A stretch of DNA of 64,000 nt from Nostoc sp. ATCC 43529 (GCA_003326205.1 LWTK01000084.1:62001-126000), one strand, 5' to 3'. Counted from the first letter of the stretch, positions 15,887 to 25,274 are shown. Translations and numbers: made by a program. The notes: a model not told the origin generated them from the sequence alone.

Positions 15887-18800
15887 TTATTTGGTCAAGT
15901 CCATAATTTTCTCAAACTGGAAATTATGAGCTAAATCGCTTATAAAGTCTTGCAAGGCAGTATTTTCCAATGGTATTTGCTCAATCAACTCTAAAATTAG
16001 GTCATCACTACATTGAGCTGCGGCATTGTATATTTGTTTTACCCATTCAGGCGACATTGCAGATATCATAGGAGCTAAATCTGTCAGTGTCAAAATTGAT
16101 TCCGATCGCTCTTGGTTTCGATTTATTATCTGATACGTTTGTTCTTGATAAATATATTGAACTCCTAAATATTCTTGCAATTTTTCGAGTAATTCTTCCT
16201 CACGAAAGGGCTTGTTAATAAAATCATCACAACCCGCTTCGATCATTGCCTCTCGTTGTTCTTCAAAGGCATGAGCAGTTAAGGCAATAATTATCGTGTG
16301 GGTATGCAGAATGGGGCATTGTAAAATTTGTTGACTGTACTCAATTTCTCTAGTTTTAATAATTTTTGTGGCTTCGTAGCCGTCCATAATTGGCATCCGC
16401 ATATCCATTAATATGAGGTGTGGTTGCCATTGCTGCCAAAGTGCGATCGCCTCTTGACCATTTGCAGCTTCTTCTACAACAAAACCGATGGAGCTGAGAA
16501 TTTTTATTAGTACTAAACGGCTATCTGTAGAGTCATCAACTACTAAGATGCGGTATTGATTTTGACCAGGTGCTAAACTGGAAACTCGCTGTTTATTCTG
16601 CTTTATATGTACTTCACTAGCTGCGGCTAGACCAATTTGAATATCAAAGCTAAATTTACTTCCCTCCCCAATTCTGCTAGTGACACTAATATCTCCCCCC
16701 ATGAGTTGCACATATTTACGGCTAATGGCTAAACCCAGTCCTGTGCCCTGTTGTGATTTCCTTCCAGTTTCAGTTTGCCCAAAAGCTTGAAACAACAAGT
16801 TAATTTCTTCTGTAGCAATACCGCAACCAGTATCTTCGATCTCGAAGTAGAGATGGGCATTGGGCATAGGAAGAGGCAGGGGGCAGGGGGCAGGGGGCAG
16901 AGGGGAAAAACTCTTCTCTCCTGCTCCCTGTTTCATCTCTCCATTGCCCATCTCCACGCGCAGCATCACCCTCCCAGTATCAGTAAATTTAATTGCATTT
17001 CCCAGGAGGTTGAGCAAGACTTGACGCAGTTTACTTTCATCGCCTTGGACAACCTGGGGAAGTCCAGATGTATATTCAAATACCAACTCTAATCCTTTGG
17101 AAGTGGCGCGGAAACGCAACATTTCTTCGAGGTTTTGCAGAAGATGAATTAAGTCAAAACTGCTGAGATTCAATGTCATTCTTCCAGCTTCGATTTTAGA
17201 CATTTCCAAAATGTCGTTAATTAAGTTGAGAAGATGTTCGCCAGCACGATTGATGATTCCTAGATTTTGTTGATGTTCCGTAGATAAAGCATCATCGTGG
17301 CTCATAAGTTGCGTAAAACCAAGGATGGCGTTGAGTGGGGTACGCAGTTCGTGGCTCATGTTGGCGAGGAATTCGCTTTTGGCGCGGTTAGCAGCATCGG
17401 CAACGATCGCAGCTTCTTGCAGTGCTTGTGATTGCCTTTGCATTTGTGCCAGCAATTGCGCTTGCTGCAAAGCAACTGCCAACTGATTGCTAATTTGAAC
17501 TACTATGTTGACTTCTTCTGCTTTCCATTGGCGGAGATCGGAATTTTGATAACTTGCTAGCAATCCCCAAAGCTGATTACCAGATAAAATGGGAACAATG
17601 ATGTAAGCCTTTGCCTGAAAGCGTTCCAAGAGTTTGATATAAGCAGGATTAAGCCCAGCGTTGTAGATATCTGGGATGCAGCGGAAACTTGCACCTTGGG
17701 CGTACAGATCTTGGAGGTAAGTATTTTGCGTTTGGTCATCTGACCGATTCAAGATTTTCGTTAGGCAACGGCCATTTTCTATCATCCCTTGTGTCAGATG
17801 GGGGTCATTTTTCAGTTCTTCCATCAAAGAAATCCAACCGTCTGCTACTGACTCAGAGATAAATTTGCCGCTCCAGTTGGCATTGAAACGATAGACAGCA
17901 ACCCGATCGCAATTGAGTACTTGCCGTAATTCTTGGGTTGTGGCTGCAAATATAGTCTCTAAATCCAATGTTTGGCGCATCCTTTGAATTACTTGGGCGA
18001 TCGCTCTTTCCCTTTCTGCACTCTCACGCAAGGCTTCTTCTGCCAATTTTCTCTCGGTAATATCAGTAATCATACCGATGTAGCCTTTAATTTCTCCATC
18101 CTCTGCAAATTCCGGCAATGCCTGACAGATTACCCAAACAATTGAGCCATTCTTATGGCAGAAGCGATGTTCGTGTTTATACTTTTTACCGGATGTTGTT
18201 GCTTGATTCCACGCTCTTAACAGTTGCTCTAGGTCATCTGGATGCACAGCATTTACCCAACCTGTCCCCAGAGATTCTTCAATGGTGCAACCAGTAATTT
18301 CACTCCAGCGTTGATTAAAGTATAAGATATTACTATTCAGGTCTGTATAAAATATACAAGCAGGTGAAGCTTCTGCTAAAAGTTTATATCGTTGTCTACC
18401 TTCTTGGACAGCGAATTCTGCTAGCTTGCGATCGCTAATATCTGCCCAATAACCAACACATTCTATTGGCTCACCAGTTTCGTCACGAATTAACCTCATC
18501 TTTTCGTAGAACCAGTGATAAGTTCCGTCAGCGTGTAGCCACCGATACTCATAAGAATTGTATTCTTGCTCAACTAGCTGGCTAAATTTTCTTGAGACTA
18601 ATTCCACATCTTCTGGATGGACGCGATGGAGCCAAAAATTGGGATTCTCAATAAATTCTGCTGCTCCATAGCCAACCATTGCTCTAACATTCTTACTAAT
18701 AAAAGTAGTGCTAAAGTCTCCTGATGTTTTGCTGCTATAAATCACCACAGGACTAGAAGTAAGGAGATATTGTAGGCGTTCGTTTGCTAAACCGAGTTCT

Positions 18801-20737
18801 TGTTCAACGCGTTTGCGTTCAATTAATCCACCCAACTGAGCAGCAACAGCACTCACCAATAGAAGCAAACGCCGATCTACTAATACTGAACTACGTTTAA
18901 AAAATACTAAAACAGCTAATACTTGGTTACCAGCCAATATGGGTACGCCAAAACCAGCTTTTAATCCGACTTTTGCAGCTTGTGGCGATCGCAAAAAAAT
19001 CGGCTCTGATACTTGGGAAACATCTTCTATCCATTCTGGCTCCTGCTTCTGCCAAACTCGCCCTGGTAGTCCTGCTCCGAAACCAAATGTAACAGTTTTG
19101 CTTTGACGGCAGAATTCTTCTAAGCTGTCTTCCTGTCCATACCAACCCAGACTGTGTTCTAAAACGGTGTTCTCTTCATTGGGTATCCAAGCCTCGCCAA
19201 AATCCCAGCCGATGGTCTGACAAATTAAACGCAAAACCACCCTTAAGGCGTTGTTAACATCACTGGCGCGGGTGATGGCTTGGGTTGTCAACAGCAGCAA
19301 ACGGCTTTCATTTTCTGCTTGTTTGCGTTCAGTGATATCTTTGGCGGTGGCTAGTACATACCATTGTCCGTCGATGTCCATCATTTCGGCACTAAATAAG
19401 GTCGTCCTGATTTCTCCCGAACAAATGCGAAAATCAACTTCGTGGTTGCGAATGGCTTTAGTTTGCCGCAGGGTGTAGGTAACCAGATTATATTCTTCTG
19501 GATTCACCCAAATATTCAATTCTTCATCGGTGCGATCGAGAACTTGAGAGCGAGAATAACCAAAAAACCGACAAAAGCTGTCGTTAACTTCGATATAGCG
19601 TTTATCAGGAACGGTAATTAAGGCAATGGGGTCAGGAGATGACCGAAAAGCTGATGCTAACTTTTTTTCAGAAGCGCGTCGCGCCGCTTCTGCACGTTGG
19701 CGAGAGCGTACTTCCAGTACTAAAGAAACTAAATTACCCAAAGAACGAGCAAAATTTTGGTCTTCTAATGTCCAAGAATGAACACCCCCCACCGCTTCCA
19801 GACATAAAACTCCTACTGTTTTTCCCTCCAGCCTGATTGGGGTATGGAGTATGGAAGTAATGTTTAATTTTGAGTAAGACGCCGAAAATTCTTTCGTTCT
19901 GGGATCGATGTGGGCATTATCGGCGGCAATTATCTGGTCTTGCTGCAAAGCTGCAAAATAAGCTGGATAGTCTGCTGCTGATAAGCAAACTCCTTCGGTA
20001 TGTCGATCCAGACTCGCCTGAAATAAGTCTATACACTGGATTTTTGTCCTTTTTTCGTCATATAGCCAAACACTGGCTCGTTCCACCCCAATATTTTGGG
20101 TAGCAGTTTCTGTAATTGCACTCAAAGCTGCTTTTAAGTCACCCTGATAAAGGGTTTGATTTTGGGCTAATCGTGTTAGTACTAAGTTATGAGTGCGGAG
20201 CTTAATTGCGCTTTCTTCCAGGATTTTAAAATTTGTTATTAAATCTTTGTTAACGCTAATTTCTGGTAATATATTCTCTGTTTGTCGATTACGAATATTT
20301 AACTCAACTGTCAGACGTTGACGTTCTTGAATCTCTTCTTTTAACTGTTTTTTTAGCCTTTTGATAGTCAGTTGATTTTGGACGCGGAATAAAATTTCTT
20401 GAGTATTGAATGGTTGAGTAAGACAATCAATATCATTAAAATCAAAGACCTTGGCTTTTTCAAATAATTCATCTGAAGCGCCAAAAAAAATTACCGCTAC
20501 ATTTTGAGTTTTTTGGTAATTTTTCAAGTCATGGCAAACTTGATAACCATCCATGTCTGGCAGCATAACATTTAGCAAAATCAGCTCGGGAGGAAAAGCG
20601 ATCGCTTTATTGATTGCCGCTTCTACAGAGCTAAAACTTTGCACCTGATAACCTTGGCTTTGAAGGATATCTGATAAAAAATCTAAATTTTTTAAGTTAT
20701 CATCAACTAATAAAATTCTGATTTTTTGAGCATCCAT
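15887..20737 (-). CDS. Giant multi-sensor hybrid histidine kinase (receiver-GAF-PAS-GAF-PAS-PAS-GAF-kinase-receiver)
   Basis: The 1616-residue protein has, in order: a receiver (7-125), coiled coil, GAF (about 190-345), PAS (about 360-480), GAF (about 485-645), two PAS (about 655-905), a phytochrome-related GAF (about 915-1080), HisKA with H1129 in MSHELRTPLNAILGF, HATPase_c (about 1215-1365) and a receiver (about 1390-1510, Asp in LILMDMRMP). A 100-residue tail of unknown role ends it. The first receiver lacks the phosphoacceptor (N56 in LILLNVMLPDMDG) and the conserved Lys (CLTQPF), so it cannot work normally. The last GAF shows no Cys-His for a bilin. Residues about 1265-1294 are a repeat-derived insertion in the ATPase domain. 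Cytoplasmic; signals unknown; likely integrates several small-molecule or redox inputs. Confidence 0.87.
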   Translation of the reverse strand: MDAQKIRILLVDDNLKNLDFLSDILQSQGYQVQSFSSVEAAINKAIAFPPELILLNVMLPDMDGYQVCHDLKNYQKTQNVAVIFFGASDELFEKAKVFDFNDIDCLTQPFNTQEILFRVQNQLTIKRLKKQLKEEIQERQRLTVELNIRNRQTENILPEISVNKDLITNFKILEESAIKLRTHNLVLTRLAQNQTLYQGDLKAALSAITETATQNIGVERASVWLYDEKRTKIQCIDLFQASLDRHTEGVCLSAADYPAYFAALQQDQIIAADNAHIDPRTKEFSASYSKLNITSILHTPIRLEGKTVGVLCLEAVGGVHSWTLEDQNFARSLGNLVSLVLEVRSRQRAEAARRASEKKLASAFRSSPDPIALITVPDKRYIEVNDSFCRFFGYSRSQVLDRTDEELNIWVNPEEYNLVTYTLRQTKAIRNHEVDFRICSGEIRTTLFSAEMMDIDGQWYVLATAKDITERKQAENESRLLLLTTQAITRASDVNNALRVVLRLICQTIGWDFGEAWIPNEENTVLEHSLGWYGQEDSLEEFCRQSKTVTFGFGAGLPGRVWQKQEPEWIEDVSQVSEPIFLRSPQAAKVGLKAGFGVPILAGNQVLAVLVFFKRSSVLVDRRLLLLVSAVAAQLGGLIERKRVEQELGLANERLQYLLTSSPVVIYSSKTSGDFSTTFISKNVRAMVGYGAAEFIENPNFWLHRVHPEDVELVSRKFSQLVEQEYNSYEYRWLHADGTYHWFYEKMRLIRDETGEPIECVGYWADISDRKLAEFAVQEGRQRYKLLAEASPACIFYTDLNSNILYFNQRWSEITGCTIEESLGTGWVNAVHPDDLEQLLRAWNQATTSGKKYKHEHRFCHKNGSIVWVICQALPEFAEDGEIKGYIGMITDITERKLAEEALRESAERERAIAQVIQRMRQTLDLETIFAATTQELRQVLNCDRVAVYRFNANWSGKFISESVADGWISLMEELKNDPHLTQGMIENGRCLTKILNRSDDQTQNTYLQDLYAQGASFRCIPDIYNAGLNPAYIKLLERFQAKAYIIVPILSGNQLWGLLASYQNSDLRQWKAEEVNIVVQISNQLAVALQQAQLLAQMQRQSQALQEAAIVADAANRAKSEFLANMSHELRTPLNAILGFTQLMSHDDALSTEHQQNLGIINRAGEHLLNLINDILEMSKIEAGRMTLNLSSFDLIHLLQNLEEMLRFRATSKGLELVFEYTSGLPQVVQGDESKLRQVLLNLLGNAIKFTDTGRVMLRVEMGNGEMKQGAGEKSFSPLPPAPCPLPLPMPNAHLYFEIEDTGCGIATEEINLLFQAFGQTETGRKSQQGTGLGLAISRKYVQLMGGDISVTSRIGEGSKFSFDIQIGLAAASEVHIKQNKQRVSSLAPGQNQYRILVVDDSTDSRLVLIKILSSIGFVVEEAANGQEAIALWQQWQPHLILMDMRMPIMDGYEATKIIKTREIEYSQQILQCPILHTHTIIIALTAHAFEEQREAMIEAGCDDFINKPFREEELLEKLQEYLGVQYIYQEQTYQIINRNQERSESILTLTDLAPMISAMSPEWVKQIYNAAAQCSDDLILELIEQIPLENTALQDFISDLAHNFQFEKIMDLTK
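16849..16951. repeat. G-rich inverted repeat lying in frame inside the giant kinase gene
   Basis: GAGATGGGCA (from 16852) and TGCCCATCTC (to 16953) are complementary ends around runs of GGGGGCAG heptamers and CTCCTGCTCCCTG. This looks like a dispersed intergenic repeat. It encodes, without stops, about 30 Pro/Leu/Ser-rich residues (SFSPLPPAPCPLPLPMP) between the strands that precede the G1 box. Confidence 0.7.
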
Positions 20738-21395
20738 ATCAGGAATTAAACTAATTTTTAATCAAAAATAATTTTTTCAATTAATTAAACTCAATAATAA
20801 ATCAAAATTAAAGGTTAGACAAAAAATATTTATACAACAGATAAAATAAACAAAGTCAGCGCCAAGGGCATTCAAGAAAATGACAACAAAAGATAAAAAT
20901 ATCTAAGTCGCGCATCTAACGTAGCACATCTTTTCGTGTTGACTATTAGACATCTCCACAAATTAAATATGCGTAACTATAATCCTTGTAGAGATGTAGC
21001 AGTGCTACGTCTCTACATTCTTTTTCGGAGATGTTTATTGACGGTTGATAGTTAGCTGTCAACCCTCAACAGCATGAGTCACTGTGCAATTTAAAAGCGT
21101 AATAGCTTATTCGGCCACAGATACGATTAACCGCGTCTATAACCACTCCCTACGTATAAAAACGTAATAAGTTACACAAAAATAACACTAACATCTCTTC
21201 AGTCCTCCCCTTAGCGAGCAATGTCTCATTTTCAATTTCAACACGAATGTAATAAATAGCACAGACAATGGCTTCAAATCTTGCTTTCCTAGTCCCCAGT
21301 TTCTAGTCCCTATTTTCAAGCTAGATATGATATACCAATCATACTGGATTGGTTCTAAATTTTGAAACTATATTATTTTTTCGCTAAAACTAATT
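20738..21395. other. Gene-free spacer, 658 bp
   Basis: The left third is very AT-rich and should hold the giant kinase's promoter. The middle contains the hairpin at 20987-21017 and the phrase ACTGTGCAATTT near 21082, which recurs at 24380. No ORF or RNA gene was recognised. Confidence 0.55.
20987..21017. repeat. TGTAGAGATGTAGCA hairpin
   Basis: A 31-nt palindrome with 15-nt arms that pair except for one G-T; essentially no loop. A dispersed cyanobacterial repeat ('...GCTACGTCTCTACA') by its sequence. It is not next to a gene end, so I do not call it a terminator. Confidence 0.65.
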
Positions 21396-22205
21396 TCAAT
21401 TTTGATTTAATTTTAAAAATTCACCTATATTCATCAATTTTGGAGCATCTTTACTGACAATTAACGGCAGCTTACCATCCCATTTTTGTATTGCTTGCCT
21501 TTGTAGTATTTGTGGAGTTAGACCGTCACGTAATAATCTGTGTGCCTCAGCCTCTCCTCTTGCCAAATTAACTTGTGCTTCAGCCTCTTTTGTTGCTTTT
21601 AAAGCAATAAACTCTGCTCGTTTTGCTTCTTGCTCAGCAATTTGCTTTGCCTCTACCGCCTCACTAAATCTTTCTGAGAAATGAACGTGAACTAGAGAAA
21701 TATCATCAACTGCAATGTGATAACTCTTTAGACGTGTAGTTAATGCATCATCTACTTCAGCTTTAACTTCTCCTCGTTTAGTAATAATTTCTTCAGCAGT
21801 ATACTTTGCCATTACGGCTTTTAATACTTCTTCAACCGCTGGATTAATGATTCGGTCGATAACATTTTGTTCATCTCCGATTTGCTGAAAAATGGCATTG
21901 ACTTCCTGAGCAATAATATGCCAATTTAGAGCCACATCTGTAAAAACATTTTGTAAGTCTTTAGAAGAAGCTTCGGCAGAAATTTCCTGCTTTTGGACTC
22001 TAACACTCAATTTTTTGACAGTATTGTATACAGGAATAATAAAGTGTATTCCTTCTCCTAATATCTGGTTTTGGACTTCGCCAAATTTCATTAAAACGCC
22101 ACGTTCTCCTGCATTTACAATTACGCAAGGTGTGAGCAAGAGAGTTATCAAGAACAAAAGAGCAGTCAGTTTGCCAGCACGGTTAAAATTTGTATTTTTT
22201 GTCAT
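21396..22205 (-). CDS. Prohibitin/SPFH (band 7) family protein
   Basis: The 269-residue protein has an N-terminal membrane anchor (LTALLFLITLLLTPCVIV, about 14-31). The SPFH domain follows (GERGVLMKFGEV to about residue 190), then an Ala/Glu-rich coiled coil (AKQIAEQEAKRAEF) and the QRQAIQKWDGKLP motif near the C-terminus found in prohibitins. Prohibitins form large ring-like membrane complexes that help membrane organisation and protein quality control with FtsH proteases; cyanobacterial homologues sit in cytoplasmic or thylakoid membranes. A GTG twelve codons upstream is possible, but ATG 22205 gives a normal positively charged start before the anchor. It stands alone, with no operon partner. 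Confidence 0.87.
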   Translation of the reverse strand: MTKNTNFNRAGKLTALLFLITLLLTPCVIVNAGERGVLMKFGEVQNQILGEGIHFIIPVYNTVKKLSVRVQKQEISAEASSKDLQNVFTDVALNWHIIAQEVNAIFQQIGDEQNVIDRIINPAVEEVLKAVMAKYTAEEIITKRGEVKAEVDDALTTRLKSYHIAVDDISLVHVHFSERFSEAVEAKQIAEQEAKRAEFIALKATKEAEAQVNLARGEAEAHRLLRDGLTPQILQRQAIQKWDGKLPLIVSKDAPKLMNIGEFLKLNQN

Positions 22206-22391
22206 TTGCCTGAAACATTTATGCGTCTTGCATACAGACACATATTTTGTAGTTGTATGCTTCTTGTCGTCATGCTCTTATGAGTTTGGCTCTAAGTCAA
22301 TTTCTGGGTAGGGTTTTACGTATTCAATCAAATAAAACTTTTCTCTTGTGTTGTCCGCGTCTGTGTGGTCAAGTAAAATGATTTTTAACCG

Positions 22392-22445
22392 CACAGGCAC
22401 AGCGCAAAGTCTGAGCGGAGGTTTCCTCCGATCAGAACTTTGTTA
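22392..22445. repeat. Dispersed palindromic repeat with GGAGGTTTCCTCC core
   Basis: Contains CAAAGTCTGAGCGGAGG, a GGAGGTTTCCTCC core and GATCAGAACTTTG, so its ends (CAAAGT/ACTTTG) are complementary. A second copy lies in the opposite orientation at 41816-41861, downstream of desC. Confidence 0.65.
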
Positions 22446-22581
22446 AGAGAGAGAACGCAGAGATTTTATTGCCAGAAGTAAGATTTTATAGTTTACTTTA
22501 ACAGGATTAGGTAGCTTTAGTCTATGTAAAATACTGTAATATTATCGAAAAGCCGTAGTATTTGAAAAGTTAAATTTGGCC

Positions 22582-23415
22582 TTAAGTGACTAAGCTCATC
22601 AGTTGTCGATCTAGCCCAATGAGGTAATCTCGACCGTAAGCTCCATTTTCTAAGCTGGCGACGAGATGGTTGGGGATGTCTTGGGTAATTTCTTCGCTGC
22701 AAGAACCGGCGGCTAGTGCGATGGCTGCCACCGTATCCACATCACCGCTAAAAGCTATACAATCTTGTAAAAGTTGGCTCATACTATCATTTTGCATGAC
22801 GCCAGTGATGGCTGCTCTGACGCTCATCCAACCTTTGGATTTTACTTCACCTTGCCAAGGTTTAGACCACTGCCCAGATACATAAGCTTCTAAAAACTTG
22901 CCTAATTTGCGTTTTGGCCCCAGTCGATAGATAAAGTAATGTGACATCAAGGCTGCGGCAACAGCTGCGTTGATTCCATCTGGTGTATTGTGAGTAATTG
23001 CAGCTTGAATTGTTGCCGCTTCGATGACTTTTTCTGGTGTGGGATAAATGCCAATGGGTGCTGCACGCATCGCCGCACCGCTTTTGTCGCTGTCAGGGCG
23101 AATTTTTGTGATAAATTCTTCCCCATTTTGGATTTCTAAGAGAAAATTATAAAAGTTTCTCGCATATCCTTGTCTGGGATCGCGTTTAAAGGCTGTAACA
23201 AAGCTTTCGGCTAAAACTTCTGGCGTCCACGGTGCTTGAGCAACAATCACTTCAGCAATGGCAATGCTCATTTGGGTATCGTCGGTGTAGTTGCCAGGAA
23301 TGAGTCGAAAACGTGGATGTTGCACGTATCGACTCAAATCGTTGTTAACGAGCATTTCGTCAGCATATTCAAAGCCTGCACCGTAGGCATCTGCAATCGC
23401 TAACTCTAGCAGCAT
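22582..23415 (-). CDS. ADP-ribosylglycohydrolase (DraG/ARH family)
   Basis: The 277-residue protein has the two metal-binding motifs of the family. GNYTDDTQMS supplies T44, D45 and D46; SGDVDTVAAIALA near residues 222-234 supplies the C-terminal Asp-x-Asp-Thr. Family members remove ADP-ribose from proteins or small molecules, using two Mg ions, in the cytoplasm. It begins directly with LLELAIADAYGAGFE, the conserved first helix. The gene starts 7 bp after the Nudix (probable ADP-ribose pyrophosphatase) stop codon, so both are surely co-transcribed, and the products suggest a two-step release and breakdown of ADP-ribose. The target of de-ADP-ribosylation is unknown; no ADP-ribosyltransferase is recognised nearby. 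Confidence 0.85.
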   Translation of the reverse strand: MLLELAIADAYGAGFEYADEMLVNNDLSRYVQHPRFRLIPGNYTDDTQMSIAIAEVIVAQAPWTPEVLAESFVTAFKRDPRQGYARNFYNFLLEIQNGEEFITKIRPDSDKSGAAMRAAPIGIYPTPEKVIEAATIQAAITHNTPDGINAAVAAALMSHYFIYRLGPKRKLGKFLEAYVSGQWSKPWQGEVKSKGWMSVRAAITGVMQNDSMSQLLQDCIAFSGDVDTVAAIALAAGSCSEEITQDIPNHLVASLENGAYGRDYLIGLDRQLMSLVT

Positions 23416-23422
23416 ATTGTTA

Positions 23423-23971
23423 CTACACTAAAAATGGACGCGCCAGAAAAAAGCTAGAAATTGATTTAGCGTCTACCGGCTCTCCATCCAGAATAGCTTT
23501 TTCTAATTCTTCCGGAGTGAACAATACAGTTTCCATATCCTCGTCTCCATCTTGAGGTGGTGGAGTTTCCAGCTTTTCTAAATCTTGAGCCAGAAAAGCA
23601 TAAATAATTTCATCAGAATAACCAGGCGCTAGAAAAAATTCTCCGAGTTTGTGCCATTTTTGGGCACTATAGCCAGTTTCTTCCTGAATTTCCCGTTGTA
23701 CCGTTGCTAAAGGATCTTCATTGCGTTCTAGAGTTCCCGCCGGAAATTCCAATATCCGTCCTTGAATTGCAAAACGATACTGGCGCACGAGTACAAGTTT
23801 ACCTTCTGGTGTCACGGGCACAGCCAAAGCGCCGCCAGGATGGCGAATACACTCCCATTCTCCTTCTGATTTGTTGGGTAAGCGTAAGCGATTCACTTCA
23901 AAATCAAACTTGCGTCCTTTATGAAACAAGCGTTGTTTCAACAGTTGTGGTAATTCTCTACCTAATGGCAT
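23423..23971 (-). CDS. Nudix hydrolase, probable ADP-ribose pyrophosphatase
   Basis: The 182-residue protein contains a complete Nudix box starting at G79, with R93-E94 and E97-E98 in QREIQEETGY, which binds the catalytic metals. Pro116, sixteen residues after the box (FFLAPGYSDE), is the known marker of ADP-ribose pyrophosphatases, which split ADP-ribose into AMP and ribose 5-phosphate. The start ATG 23971 gives the usual N-terminal strand region. Its stop is 7 bp before the ADP-ribosylglycohydrolase gene. folK lies 457 bp upstream on the same strand but may be a separate unit. Other ADP-sugars remain possible substrates. Confidence 0.87.
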   Translation of the reverse strand: MPLGRELPQLLKQRLFHKGRKFDFEVNRLRLPNKSEGEWECIRHPGGALAVPVTPEGKLVLVRQYRFAIQGRILEFPAGTLERNEDPLATVQREIQEETGYSAQKWHKLGEFFLAPGYSDEIIYAFLAQDLEKLETPPPQDGDEDMETVLFTPEELEKAILDGEPVDAKSISSFFLARPFLV

Positions 23972-24428
23972 AGTAAAAAATCTGAATTATCAGTAAATAG
24001 TTGAAAATTATATGGACAAATATCCAATTTCATTAGTTGAGAAGTTTTAGTTTTATGGTTTTACCATACAACTTCTATCTCATTTCAAGAATGCACTCAG
24101 AACTACTTTTGTTGACAAATTCCTGGTTTGATTACCTCGCTATTTTTAGACTAGAGGTTAATGAAGGAAGAAGCTACAGAATTCGTACTTTTTGCAAACT
24201 AGATTAAGACTTTCACCTTTTTAGAATTAAGTGATTACCTGTGAGAATATATCTATATTTTACAACTTGTGGCGATATAATCCGCAAAGTTTTGCAATAA
24301 AGAGCTAAAACTAGCACTGTTGTAAGCTGGCGATAAAATTTAACGCAGCACAACTTTTTGCGTTGGCTGTCAACCATGAGTGACTGTGCAATTTCAAAGC
24401 CAATCGCTGACGTTTATGGATGGTAATG
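23972..24428. other. Gene-free spacer, 457 bp
   Basis: AT-rich, no ORF of note. Near 24378-24400 it repeats the phrase TGACTGTGCAATTT also found at 21080 downstream of the giant kinase's start region. Promoter of the Nudix/ARH pair expected at the left edge, not identified. Confidence 0.5.
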
Positions 24429-25061
24429 TTAATTGCCCACCAATAAATGTACATTTGAACAGTCTACCTCTTTGAGTAGTTCTTTAATGACAAGCCCAGA
24501 AACAGGTTCTACCCAATCTGAGGCGATTTCCGCAAGTGGTACTAATACAAAGGCTCGATCCCGCATTCCAGGATGGGGGATTTGGAGATTTGGTGTATCC
24601 ACAATAAAGTCATCATATAATAACAAATCCAAGTCCAGGGTTCGTGGCCCCCACCTTTGTTGACGCACACGCCCAAATTGCCGTTCGATTTTGAGTAAAT
24701 TTTCTAATAAATCCTGGGGTAGCATTTCCACTTGCAATGTGACGCACCCGTTTAAGTAGTCTGGCTGTGGTGGCCCCACGGCTTTGGTTTTATACCAATT
24801 GGATTTTGCTTCTAAAAAAATGCCTGGGGTTTGGGCTAAAGTTGCGATCGCTGCTTCTAAAATTGCCTGGGAATCTCCCATATTACTACCAAGGGCAAGG
24901 GCTGTTTTAGCACGCTTTACCGTATTGTGCCCGTTTTGGGATTGTTTTTGCGGATGCTCCCCCGCAGCTGTTTGCCTAAATTTCAATAGTTTTGATATTC
25001 CGAATACTCTTGAATCTTGCAGTATTTTCACAAAACCCAATTCATTAAATCGAAAAAACAT
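24429..25061 (-). CDS. folK: 2-amino-4-hydroxy-6-hydroxymethyldihydropteridine pyrophosphokinase
   Basis: The conserved part (from about residue 53) has ALALGSNMGDS, the pterin-binding start of HPPK, WYKTKAVGPPQPDYLNG, and the diagnostic RWGPRTLDLDLLLYDD with the two Mg-binding Asp, then IPHPGMRDRAFVLVPL. The enzyme transfers pyrophosphate from ATP to the hydroxymethyl pterin, a step of folate synthesis. The ORF has about 50 residues before the fold begins and no internal ATG; a TTG or GTG nearer the domain (for example V11 or L26) could be the true start. ATG 25061 is kept as the only ATG. Fusion to other folate enzymes is absent. Confidence 0.88.
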   Translation of the reverse strand: MFFRFNELGFVKILQDSRVFGISKLLKFRQTAAGEHPQKQSQNGHNTVKRAKTALALGSNMGDSQAILEAAIATLAQTPGIFLEAKSNWYKTKAVGPPQPDYLNGCVTLQVEMLPQDLLENLLKIERQFGRVRQQRWGPRTLDLDLLLYDDFIVDTPNLQIPHPGMRDRAFVLVPLAEIASDWVEPVSGLVIKELLKEVDCSNVHLLVGN

Positions 25062-25128
25062 TATTTTTCAACAAGAATTCATCAGTCGGTGGCGAACACT
25101 CACGGATTAGCAATAAATTACCACTATT

Positions 25129-25186
25129 TGTGGGGTGGGCGTCTCGCCCGGCCGTAACTAAGGCCGGACAAGATGTCCACCCCACA
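25129..25186. repeat. Hairpin repeat TGTGGGGTGG...CCACCCCACA
   Basis: Outer 10-bp arms (25129-25138 and 25177-25186) surround a second stem GGCCG...CGGCC. This is a dispersed cyanobacterial palindrome; it lies in the divergent spacer between folK and the penicillin-binding protein gene. Confidence 0.65.
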
Positions 25187-25260
25187 GGAACAATTGGATA
25201 TTTTTTATATAAGCTTCAATATACCAGCCCTTTGCCTTACTCAGTTACAATTATTTGTTT

Positions 25261-25274
25261 GTATAAAAAAATAC
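25261..25274 (+). promoter_or_regulatory. Possible NtcA-like box (GTA-N8-TAC)
   Basis: GTA, eight bases (TAAAAAAA), TAC: matches the NtcA core 145 bp before the penicillin-binding protein start. A TAATAG -10-like hexamer starts 28 bp after it, slightly further than the usual 22-23 bp. Chance occurrence in AT-rich DNA is quite likely. Confidence 0.2.

Noticed and set aside
17500..18000. Bilin-binding phytochrome or cyanobacteriochrome GAF in the giant kinase
   Set aside because: The GAF is of the related subfamily, but the chromophore Cys (Cys-His) is absent where expected (NPAYIKLLERFQAKAY).
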